Of a stretch of DNA of 64,000 nt, positions 33,264 through 44,149 are shown one piece after another. The stretch comes from Ramazzottius varieornatus (taxonomy: Eukaryota > Tardigrada > Eutardigrada > Parachela > Ramazzottiidae). Where the stretch lies: assembly GCA_001949185.1 (NCBI GenBank), contig BDGG01000007.1, positions 2,278,112 to 2,342,111 of the forward strand. Reading direction: 5' to 3'. The notes beneath the pieces are model-generated. The model saw nothing but the letters and a program-made list of their open reading frames with translations. It did not search any database and was not told the origin of the DNA. Made by a program: the position numbers and the translations under genes. How positions within the stretch are numbered: the first letter of the stretch is position 1; the number at the start of each line of letters is the position of its first letter.

Positions 33264-33477
33264 CTTCTGTCAAGTGCCAGACATACTGTCTGTAGGCCCA
33301 CGAAGAGAAAGTCTGGACCAGTAACTCTTCATAGTGCACAAAACAAGACGACGGTTTAAGTGAAGTTTCCTGACGGACACTCTGGTCTCAGCTGCACGCT
33401 CAACTTAAGCAGAAAACATGGCCAATAGGCTAAGATCAAAAGAGACAAGAGCTTCCAGCTGGAAATGCACATGTTCC

Positions 33478-35473
33478 TTATAGGGTACTCTTGACGGTGG
33501 CGCTTTGAGAGTTGCAGTTGGAAGAAGAGATGGAGTAAGCCCGCATCCTTGTTGTCAACCTGAACAGTAATGTTTTATTATAGAAGCAACAAGGAACTTT
33601 CCTACTGTGTCTTGATTTCCTTGGATCAACAAACCTCATTTTTCCTGGCTGGAAAGCCGAGTTACAGTCAATGCTCTCTCCCCAGTCGGCCGCACGGACA
33701 TCGCTGGCGATATTGGAGGCCGAGATGGTGAAGGGGCATTCGAAATGGTTGATCTCACTCTCGCCCACAGGATCCACATCGACCACCAGCACTCTTAGGT
33801 TTACATACTGGAAAAGAAACAACATGGAAGACTTAGGTCAACTTCATTCTTAGCTTCAGACTTTATGCAGGTAAAAGCCGCATGTCATACCTTCAAGCCG
33901 ACCCCACAGGAGTCACGGCTAATGGACCTCATGACGCTGACGGTATCAACGTTGTCGACAGCTAGCATTACCGGCCATCTGGCCAGCGGTGTTGCTCCGG
34001 GCCATTTAATGTTGGCACTCTCCCTACAAAACAAACAGAAAGAAGAACAAGTTACAGTAGCTTGACATTATGTAAGTTGTCGCTGTGGAAAAACAAAATC
34101 GTTAAGGTAGGAAGGACTCACGTGTCAAGGAAGGTGTAGAACTTGGTGTCGCAGGCACTGAGTACATCACACTTGGCGCCATTGGCCGACACCCCACCCT
34201 TGTTTTCAAAGCGAGAAACTTCCACCTCCACCCTAAAGTTCTCTGGAAGGCGGCTTGAGAAGGCCGACGAAGCAGATCCGCCCAATCGCGACGACGAGGA
34301 CGAGTCGATATCTCGATCACGGTTTCGGCTGACCGACAGCGAATCTCGGTCGCGGTCGCGGTTGGAAGCAGCCGACCCGGAGGAGAAAGAATCGCTGGTC
34401 CCGAAATTATTGTCGCGATCTCGGTTGCGATCGCGGTCAGACGATGGAGAAGCTGCGAAGGAGTCGCGATCCGAATCGCGTCTGTTACTGCTCTCAACGA
34501 TATGTACTTCCTCGACGGGGCGCCGGGTGGCGCCACTTGGACTAGCTTGATCAATCAATCTATCACGGTCCGATGTACGGTCTGAACTATCGACAAAGCG
34601 GTCTCGATCTCGTCCGGATGAGTCAACCAAGCGGTCACTATCTCGGTCACGGTTCAAGCCAGCGCTGCCACCTCTCCAAGCGGAAATGGAGCCCGTCTCT
34701 TCCACAGGTCTGTCGGTGATTCCACTCAGGCTGTCTCGATCCATATCTCGATCGCGGTCTCCATTTGAGACCAACTGGCTGTCGCGGTCCGACCAGGAGG
34801 AAGGAAGGGTAGTGCGGCGACGAGCAGCGACCAGCTCCCAGTCACGATCACGATGGCGGTCGCGGTCGCTGTCGGTGGGAGGAGGCGTAGGACGCATGAA
34901 CGTCGGGTCTCGATCAGAAGTGGTGTCGCGCTCCGAGCTGGAGCCGGCAGAGACGCGTCGGCTGCCGGTGATGGGCAAACGATCCGAGTCGTCAATGTTA
35001 CGCTCTCGATCTCGGCTGTTGATGCTGGCGCTACCACTGATAGTGCCTCCATTGGTGAAACTTGCCTCGTTCCTGTCCGAGTCGGATATACGACGGTCAC
35101 TGCCAGAGCTGGCCGACACCGGCGACAATCCCGAGCCTGCTAGGAGGATCGACAGTAGCGAATCACCTAGTCCATTGTTTTGCCGCACTGGTTCACGAAT
35201 CTGAGCATTGCATAATACCTGCATAAGAAAGCAACTCTGGCTGATACGACAAAAATGCTGACGCGGCTTCAGTTATACCGCCCCCCCCTCAACCTGCCCC
35301 ATAACTATACGGTATAGTACCGTCCTTTGGCCAGCTAGGAATAATATATCGTGGCAAAGTTAGCGAAATGAACATGATGCTAAGCTTGTCTGAAGAATGC
35401 AGCTTAAGTCCAAACTTCCTACCAAGAGGATTGCAGTGAGTAATACTGCTCGGAAAGTTGAAGGACTCGCCAT
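33478..35473 (-). CDS. Secreted Asp-Arg-repeat protein with possible MNNL/C2-type domain
   Basis: Exon 1 (from ATG 35473) joins to an exon starting near 35222 to give the signal peptide MASPSTFRAVLLTAILLVLC, with cleavage likely just after CNA. The long exon (about 35222-34123) is mostly Asp/Arg/Ser repeats of DRDRD type, about 280 residues. It ends with ENFRVEVEVSRFENKGG, ANGAKCDV and ACDTKFYTFLD. Three further exons (about 34024-33891, 33809-33637 and 33558-33478) continue as a compact domain with Cys at SRDSCGVGL, FECPFT and IDCNSAF. The pattern FxVEVxxFxNxxG...G.kC...CDT.F resembles the N-terminal (MNNL) domain of Notch ligands, but no DSL or EGF repeats follow. That link is inference from motif shape; a free-standing C2-like secreted protein is the cautious reading. 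Confidence 0.65.
34280..35130. repeat. Coding low-complexity array of Arg-Asp units
   Basis: On the plus strand this reads as repeated TCTCGATCACGG / CGGTCGCGGTC-like units with an irregular period in multiples of 6 nt. On the coding minus strand it gives RDRD and SDRD runs broken by Ser/Thr/Gly linkers. It is likely unstable in length between individuals. Confidence 0.75.
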
Positions 35474-36340
35474 GATTTTTCCCCAGATATGAATAATGAT
35501 AAAGTCCAAGAAACGGATGAGAAAAGGAGACGGGCTTGCTTCAAAAATATGCCAAAGATTTATACTTATTCTAGTGGCTAAAGGAGTCACACCGCTGATT
35601 TATACCAATTCGATCTCTTTCTACATAGCCAACTTGTCCACAACAAAGAAAAATTTGTAACCATGTGGCCGACAAAGTGACGGTTTTGTTTTGAGTAGCT
35701 GGAAAAAATCTCGTTTGATCAGCTCTTTCTGTGTTTTGATAAAAAAGTTACGGCCTGAGCAATGCTTTAGGCGCGGCGACTTCTCGACAGTCTAACATTG
35801 TTTGCACGGAAAAAAGTCAACTGCGTGAGTCACGAAGAAAATTCCGATGGGTACACATGGCAGACGGAAGCAGCCGTTTTCTGAGCTTTCGTTGATTTGT
35901 TTTTGTCCCTCCCTCCCAAGGAAGCATCGTTAAATTTCCTGCATGACCTTATTTAGCGCCCTGCATTTTCCCAATCCCCGATTCCCCATTTTAGACCATA
36001 ACGGAGGCTCCACCGGGCCTCCTCAGCGACGTCTACGGCCCAAACCACTTTTTCTCATATAATGCTTGCGTTGTACAGCCAGCCGTTTGTTTTCCTTTTC
36101 ATGAAGCTAAATTACCGCGTTATATGGAAGCTCGGATAAACAGCTTTGCAAGATTACCTTTCTGAGCGGCGCACGTCTTCGGTGTAATTGACTGACAACG
36201 CGCGCCACTTGGAAGAACGATCTGGTCGAGTTTGTTTGTCGACGTTCAGCTACAAGGGAATAGTAGGCGATTCTACAAACCCAACGTCGTTATTGTGTTC
36301 ACGAGCTTCGCATCAACACTAGAAAGATAACATCGATTCT
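35474..36340. other. Intergenic with one palindromic repeat
   Basis: No gene is recognised upstream of the Asp-Arg-repeat protein. A copy of the palindromic family lies at 36168-36238. Confidence 0.4.
36168..36238. repeat. Palindromic repeat, intergenic copy
   Basis: GAGCGGCGCACGTCTTCGG, a short loop, GCGCGCCACTTGG, then AGAACGATCTGGTCGAG. The same design as the intronic copies, so the family is not limited to introns. Confidence 0.7.
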
Positions 36341-36451
36341 GACCGAACAGGCTCATAGAACTCGAAGTTTTCACCCTGCATAGTCTTCGTCGGGATCGGC
36401 CCTATCGTATCACTGACCCGCCGATCTGTAAACCACCAAAATAGTGGAACC

Positions 36452-37320
36452 TCAACCAGACTTTTGCAACCGTGACCTTCCAGACCAAAGTTCTGGCCCA
36501 CATCCCAGCAAGTGGAGAACGTTGAGATTGCGTTCGACGTCGAGGAACTCGTTAAACTCCGCGACGAAGTTGGACAGGATAACGTTCGTTGTGTGGTCGT
36601 GAAGCTTAATGAGCTCGAGGACTGGTCGGTCCAGTTTGGACTTCCACTTGAAGGACTGCATGATGCAGGGGAAATCATCAATATCACCCCAATAAGCAGT
36701 CACTGGACGGCATAGATGCTTTCTCTGCAGATCGATGAAGACCGTTGTGGGGCGAGGCGTATCTGACTTGCCGAGAAGCTGACTTTGCTCTTCAGGCTGC
36801 GGTGCTTGGGGGGTCTGGCGGCCGAAGCTCGTCCAAAAATGAAGTGGGACTTCTCAGCGATAGCGCTGTCAAACGCGATCCTTGGTCCAGCAGCAAGGTG
36901 TTGAATCCCGAAGCCACCCTGTAGCAAAACAACCACAGTGCTTTGGAATTCTTTCCTACATGATTATCTTTGAGAAAAGGGACCCAGATCGCTGTCACAA
37001 TTAGCTTACACCGAAGTTGCGCGCCACTTCGGAAAAGATCTGGCTAATCTCGTTTGCCCACGTCCCATTTCTGTGTTTCTTCTGTCAAGAGCTACATACC
37101 GGCGATACTTGAAACGTTGGAGAGTGTAGAAATGTTTGAAGAACTCGTGAACCAGGTCAAAATGCAGATCGTTCCGGCCGATGACGGTCTGGCCATCGTT
37201 TCGCGCCTCGCTTCCGGTAGCGGATGCTGCTTGGTTCTCTGTCGCATTGGCTTCGGTCCGTTCATGACTGCCCATTGGCTGATTTGGCTCGGTTCCTGCA
37301 ACAGAAGAACCCGCCATCAA
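36452..37320 (-). pseudogene. Unrecognised coding-like segments
   Basis: Two minus-strand pieces read like real protein. One is about 37320-37085, acidic, ending DLHFDLVHEFFKHFYTLQRF, with a donor-like site after FKYRR. The other is about 36860-36452, with TTVFIDLQRKHL, AYWGDIDDFPCIMQSF and VILSNFVAEFNEFLDVERN. Shifting frames and stops between them prevent a single model. They may be exons of one gene, or a decayed copy. I do not recognise the family. Confidence 0.35.
37005..37060. repeat. Palindromic repeat, right half
   Basis: GCGCGCCACTTCGG then AAAAGATCTGGCTAATCTCG; the left arm is weak (ACCGAAGTTGCGC). It lies between the two coding-like segments, consistent with an intron there. Confidence 0.5.
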
Positions 37321-37524
37321 TCGGCTCCCAGAGATTTAGGCGAAACGTGTTTGCAAAAGTGTCGCATTGAGGAATAAGGATCGAAAACAGCTTGGTCGAG
37401 GCCCCGAGAGTGAAAACAGTGGGGAAACGCGCAAAAACTGACCAGATGTTCCGACTTGCGAGTAGTGTAGATGACCGGATGTAGCTTGACGTAGCTCAGC
37501 TCGACTCGACTAGCCGCGAATAAG

Positions 37525-37690
37525 GTTGTGCATTCCAGTTCCACTCCTTTCCATATTCCGTTCTTTTCCAGGAATTCCTCTCCGTTCCAAGGGGTGAGAA
37601 TCTGGAACGGTGGAATTCCTGTTTTGGAAACAGACAAAATCTGGAAAAATAGAGTAATTCCATGAGGAATTCCTCTATTTTTAGGTTTTG
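37525..37690. repeat. GAATTCC-rich repeat, left-arm type
   Basis: Begins AAGGTTGTGCATTCCAGTTC and carries the same motif order as 14255-14402, including CCGTTCCAAGGGG and GGAACGGTGGAATTCCTG. It lies just left of the mitochondrial insertion. Confidence 0.7.
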
Positions 37691-37749
37691 CGGATGATTG
37701 ACGGATCACTTAATCGAAGGTCCCTCGAACCCATAAAAATGGTAGGTTT

Positions 37750-39413
37750 TATGGGATCCACGGTCGGATTTTTCGACGTGGCTGTGAATTCTGACGGTTA
37801 GCAAAAAACACTTTGGGCTGAAAAGGCATGGTACAAGCATTACTAGGCTAAAAATTGCAGATCTTGATGTTTTCCGATTTTCTTTGCTGAATTGTGTTAT
37901 TGAAGATTGTAAAGTTAAAGGAATGAGTATAAAGATAGAGAGAGGTGCACCTACACCCCCCCAATTTCTCAGGGATGGCTCGTAAAATAGCGCATGCAAA
38001 TAAAAAATATCATTCGGGTTGAATATGAGAGGGTTTGCTGGAATAAAATTTTCCGCGTCTATGAGAGAAAAGGGAAAAATATAATTGGTTATTATAAACA
38101 TAAAAATAATTGAAAGTAAAGAAGTTAAATCTTTTAAAGAAAAATAAGAGTGAAAAGTGAATTTATCTCTCCCCATGCGTAACCCTAAGGGATTACTTGA
38201 TTTTTGTTCATGAAGAAAAGTTAAATGTGTAATCACCAATAGTCTGATAACGAAAGGTAAAAGATAATGAAGTGAAAAAAATCGAGTAAGAGTCGCGCCA
38301 TTTACGGAGAAACCACCCCACACCCGCTCAACTAATGGCAGCCCTACATATGGAATTGCAGACAATAGGTTTGTACTGTAGTGCTCGCAGTTTATCGCGC
38401 ACTCAACCACGTGATTAGTCAGGTTTGCCCGGCAAGATCAGCTGTTGCCAGAAGGGCGTGAGTTGATTGACTTTAATGGGTCGTCAGTTATTTTGAAAAA
38501 CGATCCGGTCCAAATTCCAGTTTCTTTCACTGGATCCGAAGGTAGAAAACATTGTCATGGCTAGGACCCGTATATTTATAGCGATGAGGATGCGGAGAAA
38601 GCTTTGAGAAACTATGAAGAGAGCGGATTATCGAGGAGAAAGCATGCGAAGCTTACAGGAATTCCGGAATCAGCCATGCGCAGCTGGTGGTGAATCGAAT
38701 GATACCTGTTCCATAAGCAGCTGATGAGCTTCACGGAACCTCATGTTTTTGCTTCACAAAGCAAAGATTCCGGGCAAGCGAGGACCGGAGAAAAGTGAGC
38801 AGATACCGGAAACGCTCCAGATGGAAATGAGCAATTTGAGTTTGACTTTTTAGAATAACACTTGTCTCAACCGATGGCCAATCATTGATTGTTGATAAAG
38901 CAGTACAACGTCTAAAATCCCCGATCGGGCGTTATTTACTGTTCACGTGGTTGAGTGCGCGATAAACTGCGAGCACTACAGTAATTACCGTTGCCCCCCA
39001 ATAAGACATTTGCCCCTAAGGTAGTACATAACCTAGAAATGCAGTTATTATAGAGATTAAAAAGATAATCACGCCCCTCACTCAAGTCATATTTAATACG
39101 TATGATTCAAAATACAACCCACGCCCGATGTGAATAAAAAAAGCTAAAAAAAATAATGAGCTCCGTTGGCATGGGTAATTGGTACTAGTCAACCGCCGTT
39201 CACATCCCGTATTAGATGTCTGATACAGTCAAAAGCTAAATTAATTCTCGATGCGTAGTGTATTGCTAAAAAAATTTCTGTAATAATCTGAGTTATTAAA
39301 CACACCTCTAGAAGAGACCCAAAATTTCAAAAATGAGTAATATTAGAAGGGGCCGGGAGATCTACTAAAGCAGAATTTATGATTTTAATTAGTGGGTGAT
39401 TTTTTCGAATATT
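37750..39413 (-). pseudogene. cob: NUMT cytochrome b (cob), split by a transposon
   Basis: The N-terminal part runs 39413 to 38984 ([69 protein letters not shown]). The rest runs 38375 to about 37750 (TNLLSAIPYVGLPLVERVWG, FFSLHYLLPFVI, LTHLTFLHE-like). Removing the inserted element and one TA rejoins AATGTC...GCAACGGTAATTACAAACC to read the conserved ATVITNLLSAIPYVG. The C-terminal end diverges, so the left limit is approximate. Trp is encoded by TGA at conserved places. Confidence 0.9.
38376..38981. mobile_element. 606-bp TA-inserting DNA element with 39-bp perfect TIRs
   Basis: Both ends start CTGTAGTGCTCGCAGTTTAT and are identical for 39 bp. TA flanks both sides (38374-38375, 38982-38983). 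Inside, near 38570-38690, a plus-strand frame with ALRNYEESGLSRRKHAKLTG and IPESAMRSWW is the DNA-binding helix-turn-helix of a pogo-type transposase. The catalytic part is absent, so this is an internally deleted, non-autonomous copy. It lies in cob of the NUMT. The perfect TIRs suggest recent movement. Confidence 0.9.
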
Positions 39414-39605
39414 TATCATAATAGGATCTTTTCATGGGGGTTCGGTACTTAGATGTGATATATATTGTAGCGGTCAAAGAGATAAATAAATAGCATAATA
39501 TAAACGTAAATACATTGTGGAAAAAATAGGTGGACGAAATCTCTAACAGGTCTTTGGTTATGATTAAAAAATTTAAGTTCAATAGTTTTCATTGATCTCA
39601 AAGAT
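39414..39605 (-). pseudogene. nad6: NUMT nad6, 3' part
   Basis: A hydrophobic minus-strand frame ends just before cob with FHNVFTFILCYLFISLTATI and [10 protein letters not shown], like the usual end of ND6 (YLFLTLIAVVKIT type). The position directly upstream of cob is the expected one. The 5' part is not recognised. Confidence 0.6.
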
Positions 39606-39720
39606 GGTAGGAGTGCTAACAAAGTAAATATATTTTTACTTTTTTTTTTACAAAAAGATCGAAAACTTATAAGTTCCGATATTTATTCATCAGTTGAGGG
39701 GGAATTTCCCTTCTCTACTT

Positions 39721-39901
39721 TAGGGCAACGTTCTCCAGGTTGACTACCGATTTTACTGACTGATAAACCGCCTCAATACATTGGCGCTCCGCGCAGTTGC
39801 ACCAGGTCAACGTGCATCTGCAGCACAGCTGCTTAGCCACTGGGCATGAAAGTAACGCAGCACAGCGCAGCGTACTTTTGGACCTGCGGCCCAGTGCTCT
39901 A
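39721..39901. mobile_element. 181-bp truncated hAT-type derivative
   Basis: The right 180 bp of the hAT family seen at 44874-45309, ending CCCAGTGCTCTA. The left end is TAGGGCAACG, which in the longer copies is an internal sequence. Flanks are CTCTACTT and CTTTACCT, an 8-bp pair with two transitions. It lies within or next to nad4 in the NUMT. Confidence 0.7.
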
Positions 39902-39904
39902 CTT

Positions 39905-40400
39905 TACCTCTGCTTTTTTTGGTCGGTTTACAATTATTCGTCTTTGGACTGGTTGATATTGTACTTTTTAAAAAATTACAGAGAAAATTTTGTTTTATTG
40001 TTTCTAGTAATAACTTTTGCTATGTTTATTGAGTTGCCCTTTTATGGGCTCCACTTGTGACTGCCGAAGGATCATGTTGAAGCTCCCGTTTCAGGGTCAA
40101 TAGTTTTGGCTGCTATCTTATGCTATTAAAATTAAGATTATACGGATTTTATCGCACTTTACTCTTAATAAAACCTCTATCCTTCTTTTTGTTTGCTTTG
40201 GTTTTCATCTTATGGGGAGCTCGTTTAAGTAGACTAGTGTGTTTACGGCAAACAGATATAAAATCTTTAATTGCTTATTCTTCGGTGTGACATATGGGTA
40301 TTATACTTGCTGGGGTTTTCTTTTTAGAGACAAATGGGGTTTAAGTTTGTTATATCATTCTTAACTGCTCTATTTATAATTATGTTATTAAATTTTGTTT
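39905..40400 (+). pseudogene. nad4: NUMT nad4, internal part
   Basis: Plus-strand pieces give YGLHLWLPKDHVEAPVSGSI (with TGA as Trp), then after a frameshift near 40120 LRQTDIKSLIAYSS and HMGIILAGVF, which is the conserved ND4 core. It then stops after about 40345, so the C-terminal third is missing. Next come about 90 bp that may hold a decayed trnH, then nad5. Confidence 0.85.
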
Positions 40401-40469
40401 TATAACAATTGATTTAGTTTAAGTATAGAAATACTGTATCGTGGTTACAAAATGGCTTTCCAATTAATA

Positions 40470-43230
40470 TTTTTTATGGTTTAGAGGGGTATTTTGTTCT
40501 TGATTACATCTTTTTTCTTACTTAATAGGGGTATCACAGTTATGGAATTACAACTACTGTATTCCCGCGAAAGTTTTGCGCAGTCACGTGAAATGCCCGT
40601 AAATTACGCCGGCAGGGACAGAAAAGGTCTGTGTCTTCAATCAAAGACACTCGTCAATCAATTGCCATACACTTTATTCTTCCGAGAAAGAGTCTTCCAC
40701 CGAACTGAAACTAGACTCGAAAGACCTTTCCAAATCATCAGGGCTATCCAGAATCTCACCACCCCGAATTCCACTGAATTCCACCACCCCGAATGAGTAC
40801 TGAAGATGCGGACGTTTTCGGGAATCTCCAACTTGTTGAGGATTCTCGGCGACAACTTTCCGGTTTTCTTGTTACCTTTGAACACAACGGAAGCTGGAAA
40901 TTTCCAACCGTTGGCGCTGATCGTGAGGCACACCGTGAGACACTCAGAATCTCCTGGAGGTTGCACTACTCGCACTTCCTTGGCACCTTTCGGGGACAAA
41001 GTCTTTTTATAGGTGTTCTGCAGCCTGACTGATGTTTGGTCCATGTTCATTATGAGGTAAGGATGATGAGGGTTGTTGATGAAGACAGCTTCGAATATCC
41101 TGTGTAGGAAAAATTCTTCCTGGATCTGCAGAAAAGAAAGAGGTAAATGGCAGTCAACTTTGCGCATGACGTCACAAATCGTAATGTCATAGCAAGTAAC
41201 AAGGCTTAAGGGAAAATTTTCACAATATGACGTCACACATTGTACGTAAGCAGATCCCTTACCTTATCTTCTTCCGTTTGGGCGAACTTTCGGCCAATCT
41301 TCGTTGTGACTCGTAGCACTAGTCCGCGTCGCTGCCTGAAGTCTCCGACCCGGCCTTTTGAAGCTTTGAATCACGTGACTCTTCGCTCAGCGGCGACAGC
41401 AATAGCCATCCTTTGCAAATCGAAGTCTCGAGTTGGTTTGGAGGCCTTCTGGTGGTCTTCATATCGCTTGTACACTTCGTCTTCGAGCTCGGGGTGCTGA
41501 ATTCTCCTGCCAGAGTCGTTGATCTCATCCGGAAGCTTTCCAGACCTGTCCATGACAAAAGTTGCTGTAGATACATACTGTACAAGGTTTTCAAACAAGT
41601 TGGAGCATTTCTTACTTCCAAGCACGCAATGTCGATTCCGGAATGCCGACGGCTTTGGCATAACTGCGAAAGCTTCCCTCCCACCTCTCCAAGGCACTAA
41701 CGTGACGCTTCGCCTCCTCAACGGAGTGTGTATTATAAGATTTAGAAGTCATTCCGACGAGATACCTGACACATGGGATTCCGGACAGAAAATCAGAAAC
41801 AAAATGCAACAAGTGAAAACGGGATGGGCCCCAATCAGGCAATCAATGCATTGTACATTAAAATGTTCGTAGGTTTGATTTATGGGTATGACACGTGACT
41901 GCGCAAAAACTTCGCGGGAATACAGTATTCAACTCGTTTTTTACCTCTTTATCTATTTCTTTTGTAATTGATTTTTATTCTATTTTATTTGCTTCAATTG
42001 TTAGTCTTATTTCTTCTATGATCTTTTTTCTCCCAGTTTCATATAGAGGGGGATTATCAGCAGAGGGGTTTTACATTACTTTTGAGGGGTTTTGTATTTT
42101 CGATGCTTTTTTAAATTTTTAGCTTTAATTTGTTTTTTTCACTTGGGCTTAGTTTCCTATTTATCAGTGGTGTTTCACGGAAGAATTTATAGCTCAGTTG
42201 CGGGGATATTAACCTTTTTAATAAATCGTGTGGGGGATATTTTTTTCTCTTTTCCATTAGGTTGTTTTCTCTGTTTTCCTGATTTTCGTATTTTGATACA
42301 AAAATTCCAGGGTTTACTCAGTTAGGCGCTTTTTTTTATTTATTACCTTTATTACAAAAAGAACTGAAATTCCTTTTTTTTCTTGGCTTCCAGCTGCTAT
42401 GGCCGCCCCCCACACCTGTGTCGTCATTAGTCCACTCCACTTTCGTGACAGCGGGTACGTTTCTTTTAATTCGTTTTAGTCCTTTAATATCGAGAGCTTG
42501 TTACCCCCTTATGGTTTTTAGCCTTCTCTATATTGATAGCTGGAACAATAGCTAATTTAGAATGGGATATAGAGAAAATTATTGCATACTCTACCTTAAG
42601 ACAACCTTCTTTCATGATATTTTCCTATTCGACAGGTTTAATTATTTTTTGTTTTTATCACTGCTAACTCATGCTCCATTTAAAGCCTCCCTTTTTATAA
42701 GAGCGGGCGTGGTAATTCATGGGGAAGACAGAAGACAAGATTTTCTTCTGGTAAAAAATTATTTGCACCTTCGTTTATAGAGTGCATTCTTTCCTTGTGT
42801 GGTTTGCCTTTTTTGTTTGGTTTTCTTCCTAAAGACTTGATTTTGGTTGCTCTGTTGAAAAGAATAATATGTATTATTTTGTTTTCAATTGGGGTTTTAT
42901 TAACCATTTTATACTCCCTACGATTTTCTAACTATATATTGATTTCCTTTCTTCGTTCCGTTCAGCCCTATCAGGGGTTTACGAAACTGTCAAGTATCTG
43001 GTTTTCCCACTTGAAGATCAATTATTTCTTCTATTGCTGTAGGCTCTTTTTGAAGGGATTTTTTTAAGTTTTTGTTTTTTTTACTTATTTGTTATCAATT
43101 TGAAAATTTTTTCATCTGCCATTAGTAATATTTTTATTGTTAGTGTTTTATATAGTTGTTTTGAAAGAGGATCTTCTTTCTTAAATTATATGGTGGTTTT
43201 TAAATCACAATATAAGTGCCCGAGGTTGAT
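40470..43230 (+). pseudogene. nad5: NUMT nad5, split by a pogo-like element
   Basis: The N-terminal part before 40556 joins after 41926 (once element and one TA are removed) to read VMELQLFNSFFTSLSIS. It continues FVIDFYSILFASIVSLISS and GLVSYLSVVFHG, then, after frameshifts, IPFFSWLPAAMAAP, and LTHAPFKASLFI with AGVVIHG near 42670-42720. These are core ND5 motifs. Several 1-2 bp indels lie between 42300 and 42560. The C-terminal end is weak, up to about 43230. Confidence 0.9.
40557..41925 (-). mobile_element. Pogo-like DNA transposon, 1369 bp, damaged
   Basis: The inverted ends CTGTATTCCCGCG... match over 34 bp with two differences, flanked by TA on both sides. The minus strand carries transposase pieces in order: a psq-type helix-turn-helix (SYAKAVGIPESTLRAWK, near 41640), a CENP-B-type segment (LEDEVYKRYEDHQKASKPTR, near 41440), and the DDE domain start with LIMNMDQTSVRL (first catalytic Asp), KTLSPKGAKEVRV, CLTISANGWKFPASVVFKG and THSGWWNSVEF. 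The frames are broken and the end of the DDE domain is missing, so it is not autonomous. It is inserted in nad5 of the NUMT. Confidence 0.9.
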
Positions 43231-43338
43231 AAATATTTAATATGATAGCCGATAAAGTCTTTTGTTTTGTCGATCAAGGATGATTAGAGCTTTATGGGCC
43301 TCAAAAAACTTTTTTCTCTTTAACCGTTATCTCTAGGG

Positions 43339-43770
43339 TAGAGCACGGAATCTGGCCGCATGCGCTGTACTGCACTGCAGCTGTGCTGTGCTGCAGCACA
43401 GCTGCAGTACGGAAATCGACGAAACTTGTGCAGCACAGAATACAGCAGGAAGCCGAAGACTGCCGCGCAGATCTACGGACCAACACTCAACAAAAATTGG
43501 TATATTTGGGTACTCGAGCTTCAGGCATCTGAGTTTTGCCGTACCGTATGGCTACGTTTTCCCCGATGGACTAACCATTTTGCCGACAATACTATAACAA
43601 AAGTCAGTACATCAGCGTGCTGCGCAGTTGAAAAAGGTCCATGTGCATCTGCAGCGCAGCTGCCTAGCCACTGCGCATGAAAGTTGTGCAGCACAGCGCA
43701 GCGTACAGCGACCTGGTAGCGTGCGCAGCACAGTCGCTGCGTAATTTTGAACCTGCGGCCCAGTGCTCTA
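43339..43770. mobile_element. hAT-type non-autonomous element, 432 bp
   Basis: The ends are TAGAGCACGG and CAGTGCTCTA, flanked by a perfect 8-bp duplication CTCTAGGG (43331-43338, 43771-43778). The 8-bp duplication and the TAGNG-type ends are the hAT hallmark. The inside is rich in CAGCTGTGCTGCAGCACAGC, a nested palindrome. There is no transposase. It lies after nad5 in the NUMT. Confidence 0.9.
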
Positions 43771-44149
43771 CTCTAGGGTAAGAATGTCTTTTGTGAGATG
43801 AAGATTAGTGTACTTTTTTTCACTCTTTATTTTATTATTAATTTATTCATTTGTTTGAGTAGCTTATATAAAAGCTTAGATTCGAAGATTTTAATAAAAG
43901 TAATTTTCTTTCACAAAATAAAGCCTTTGGCATTTTTGTAATGGAATCATAATACGTTATTTTACGTCATCTATTCAAAGAATTTTCGTGAGATGCACAA
44001 CTATTACAGTTAGCGGCTTTAGATCTTAAATTCTTTGAATTGAAGTTTTCTTATGGTTTTAGTTAACACCTAAACACTGTTTTAGTCACAATTTATAATT
44101 AATAAGGATTAATGAATCAAAAAGTAGGTCGAAACTACCAATGTCTTAT

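Noticed and set aside
34143-35204. Long plus-strand frames rich in SRSRSR (SR-protein-like)
   Set aside because: Antisense of the Asp-Arg repeat; the minus strand has the signal peptide, splice sites and the Cys domain.
43339-43770. CAGCTGTGCTGCAGCACAGC clusters as a CRISPR-like or E-box array
   Set aside because: They are the nested palindromes inside hAT-type elements, shown by the 8-bp target duplications and shared ends.
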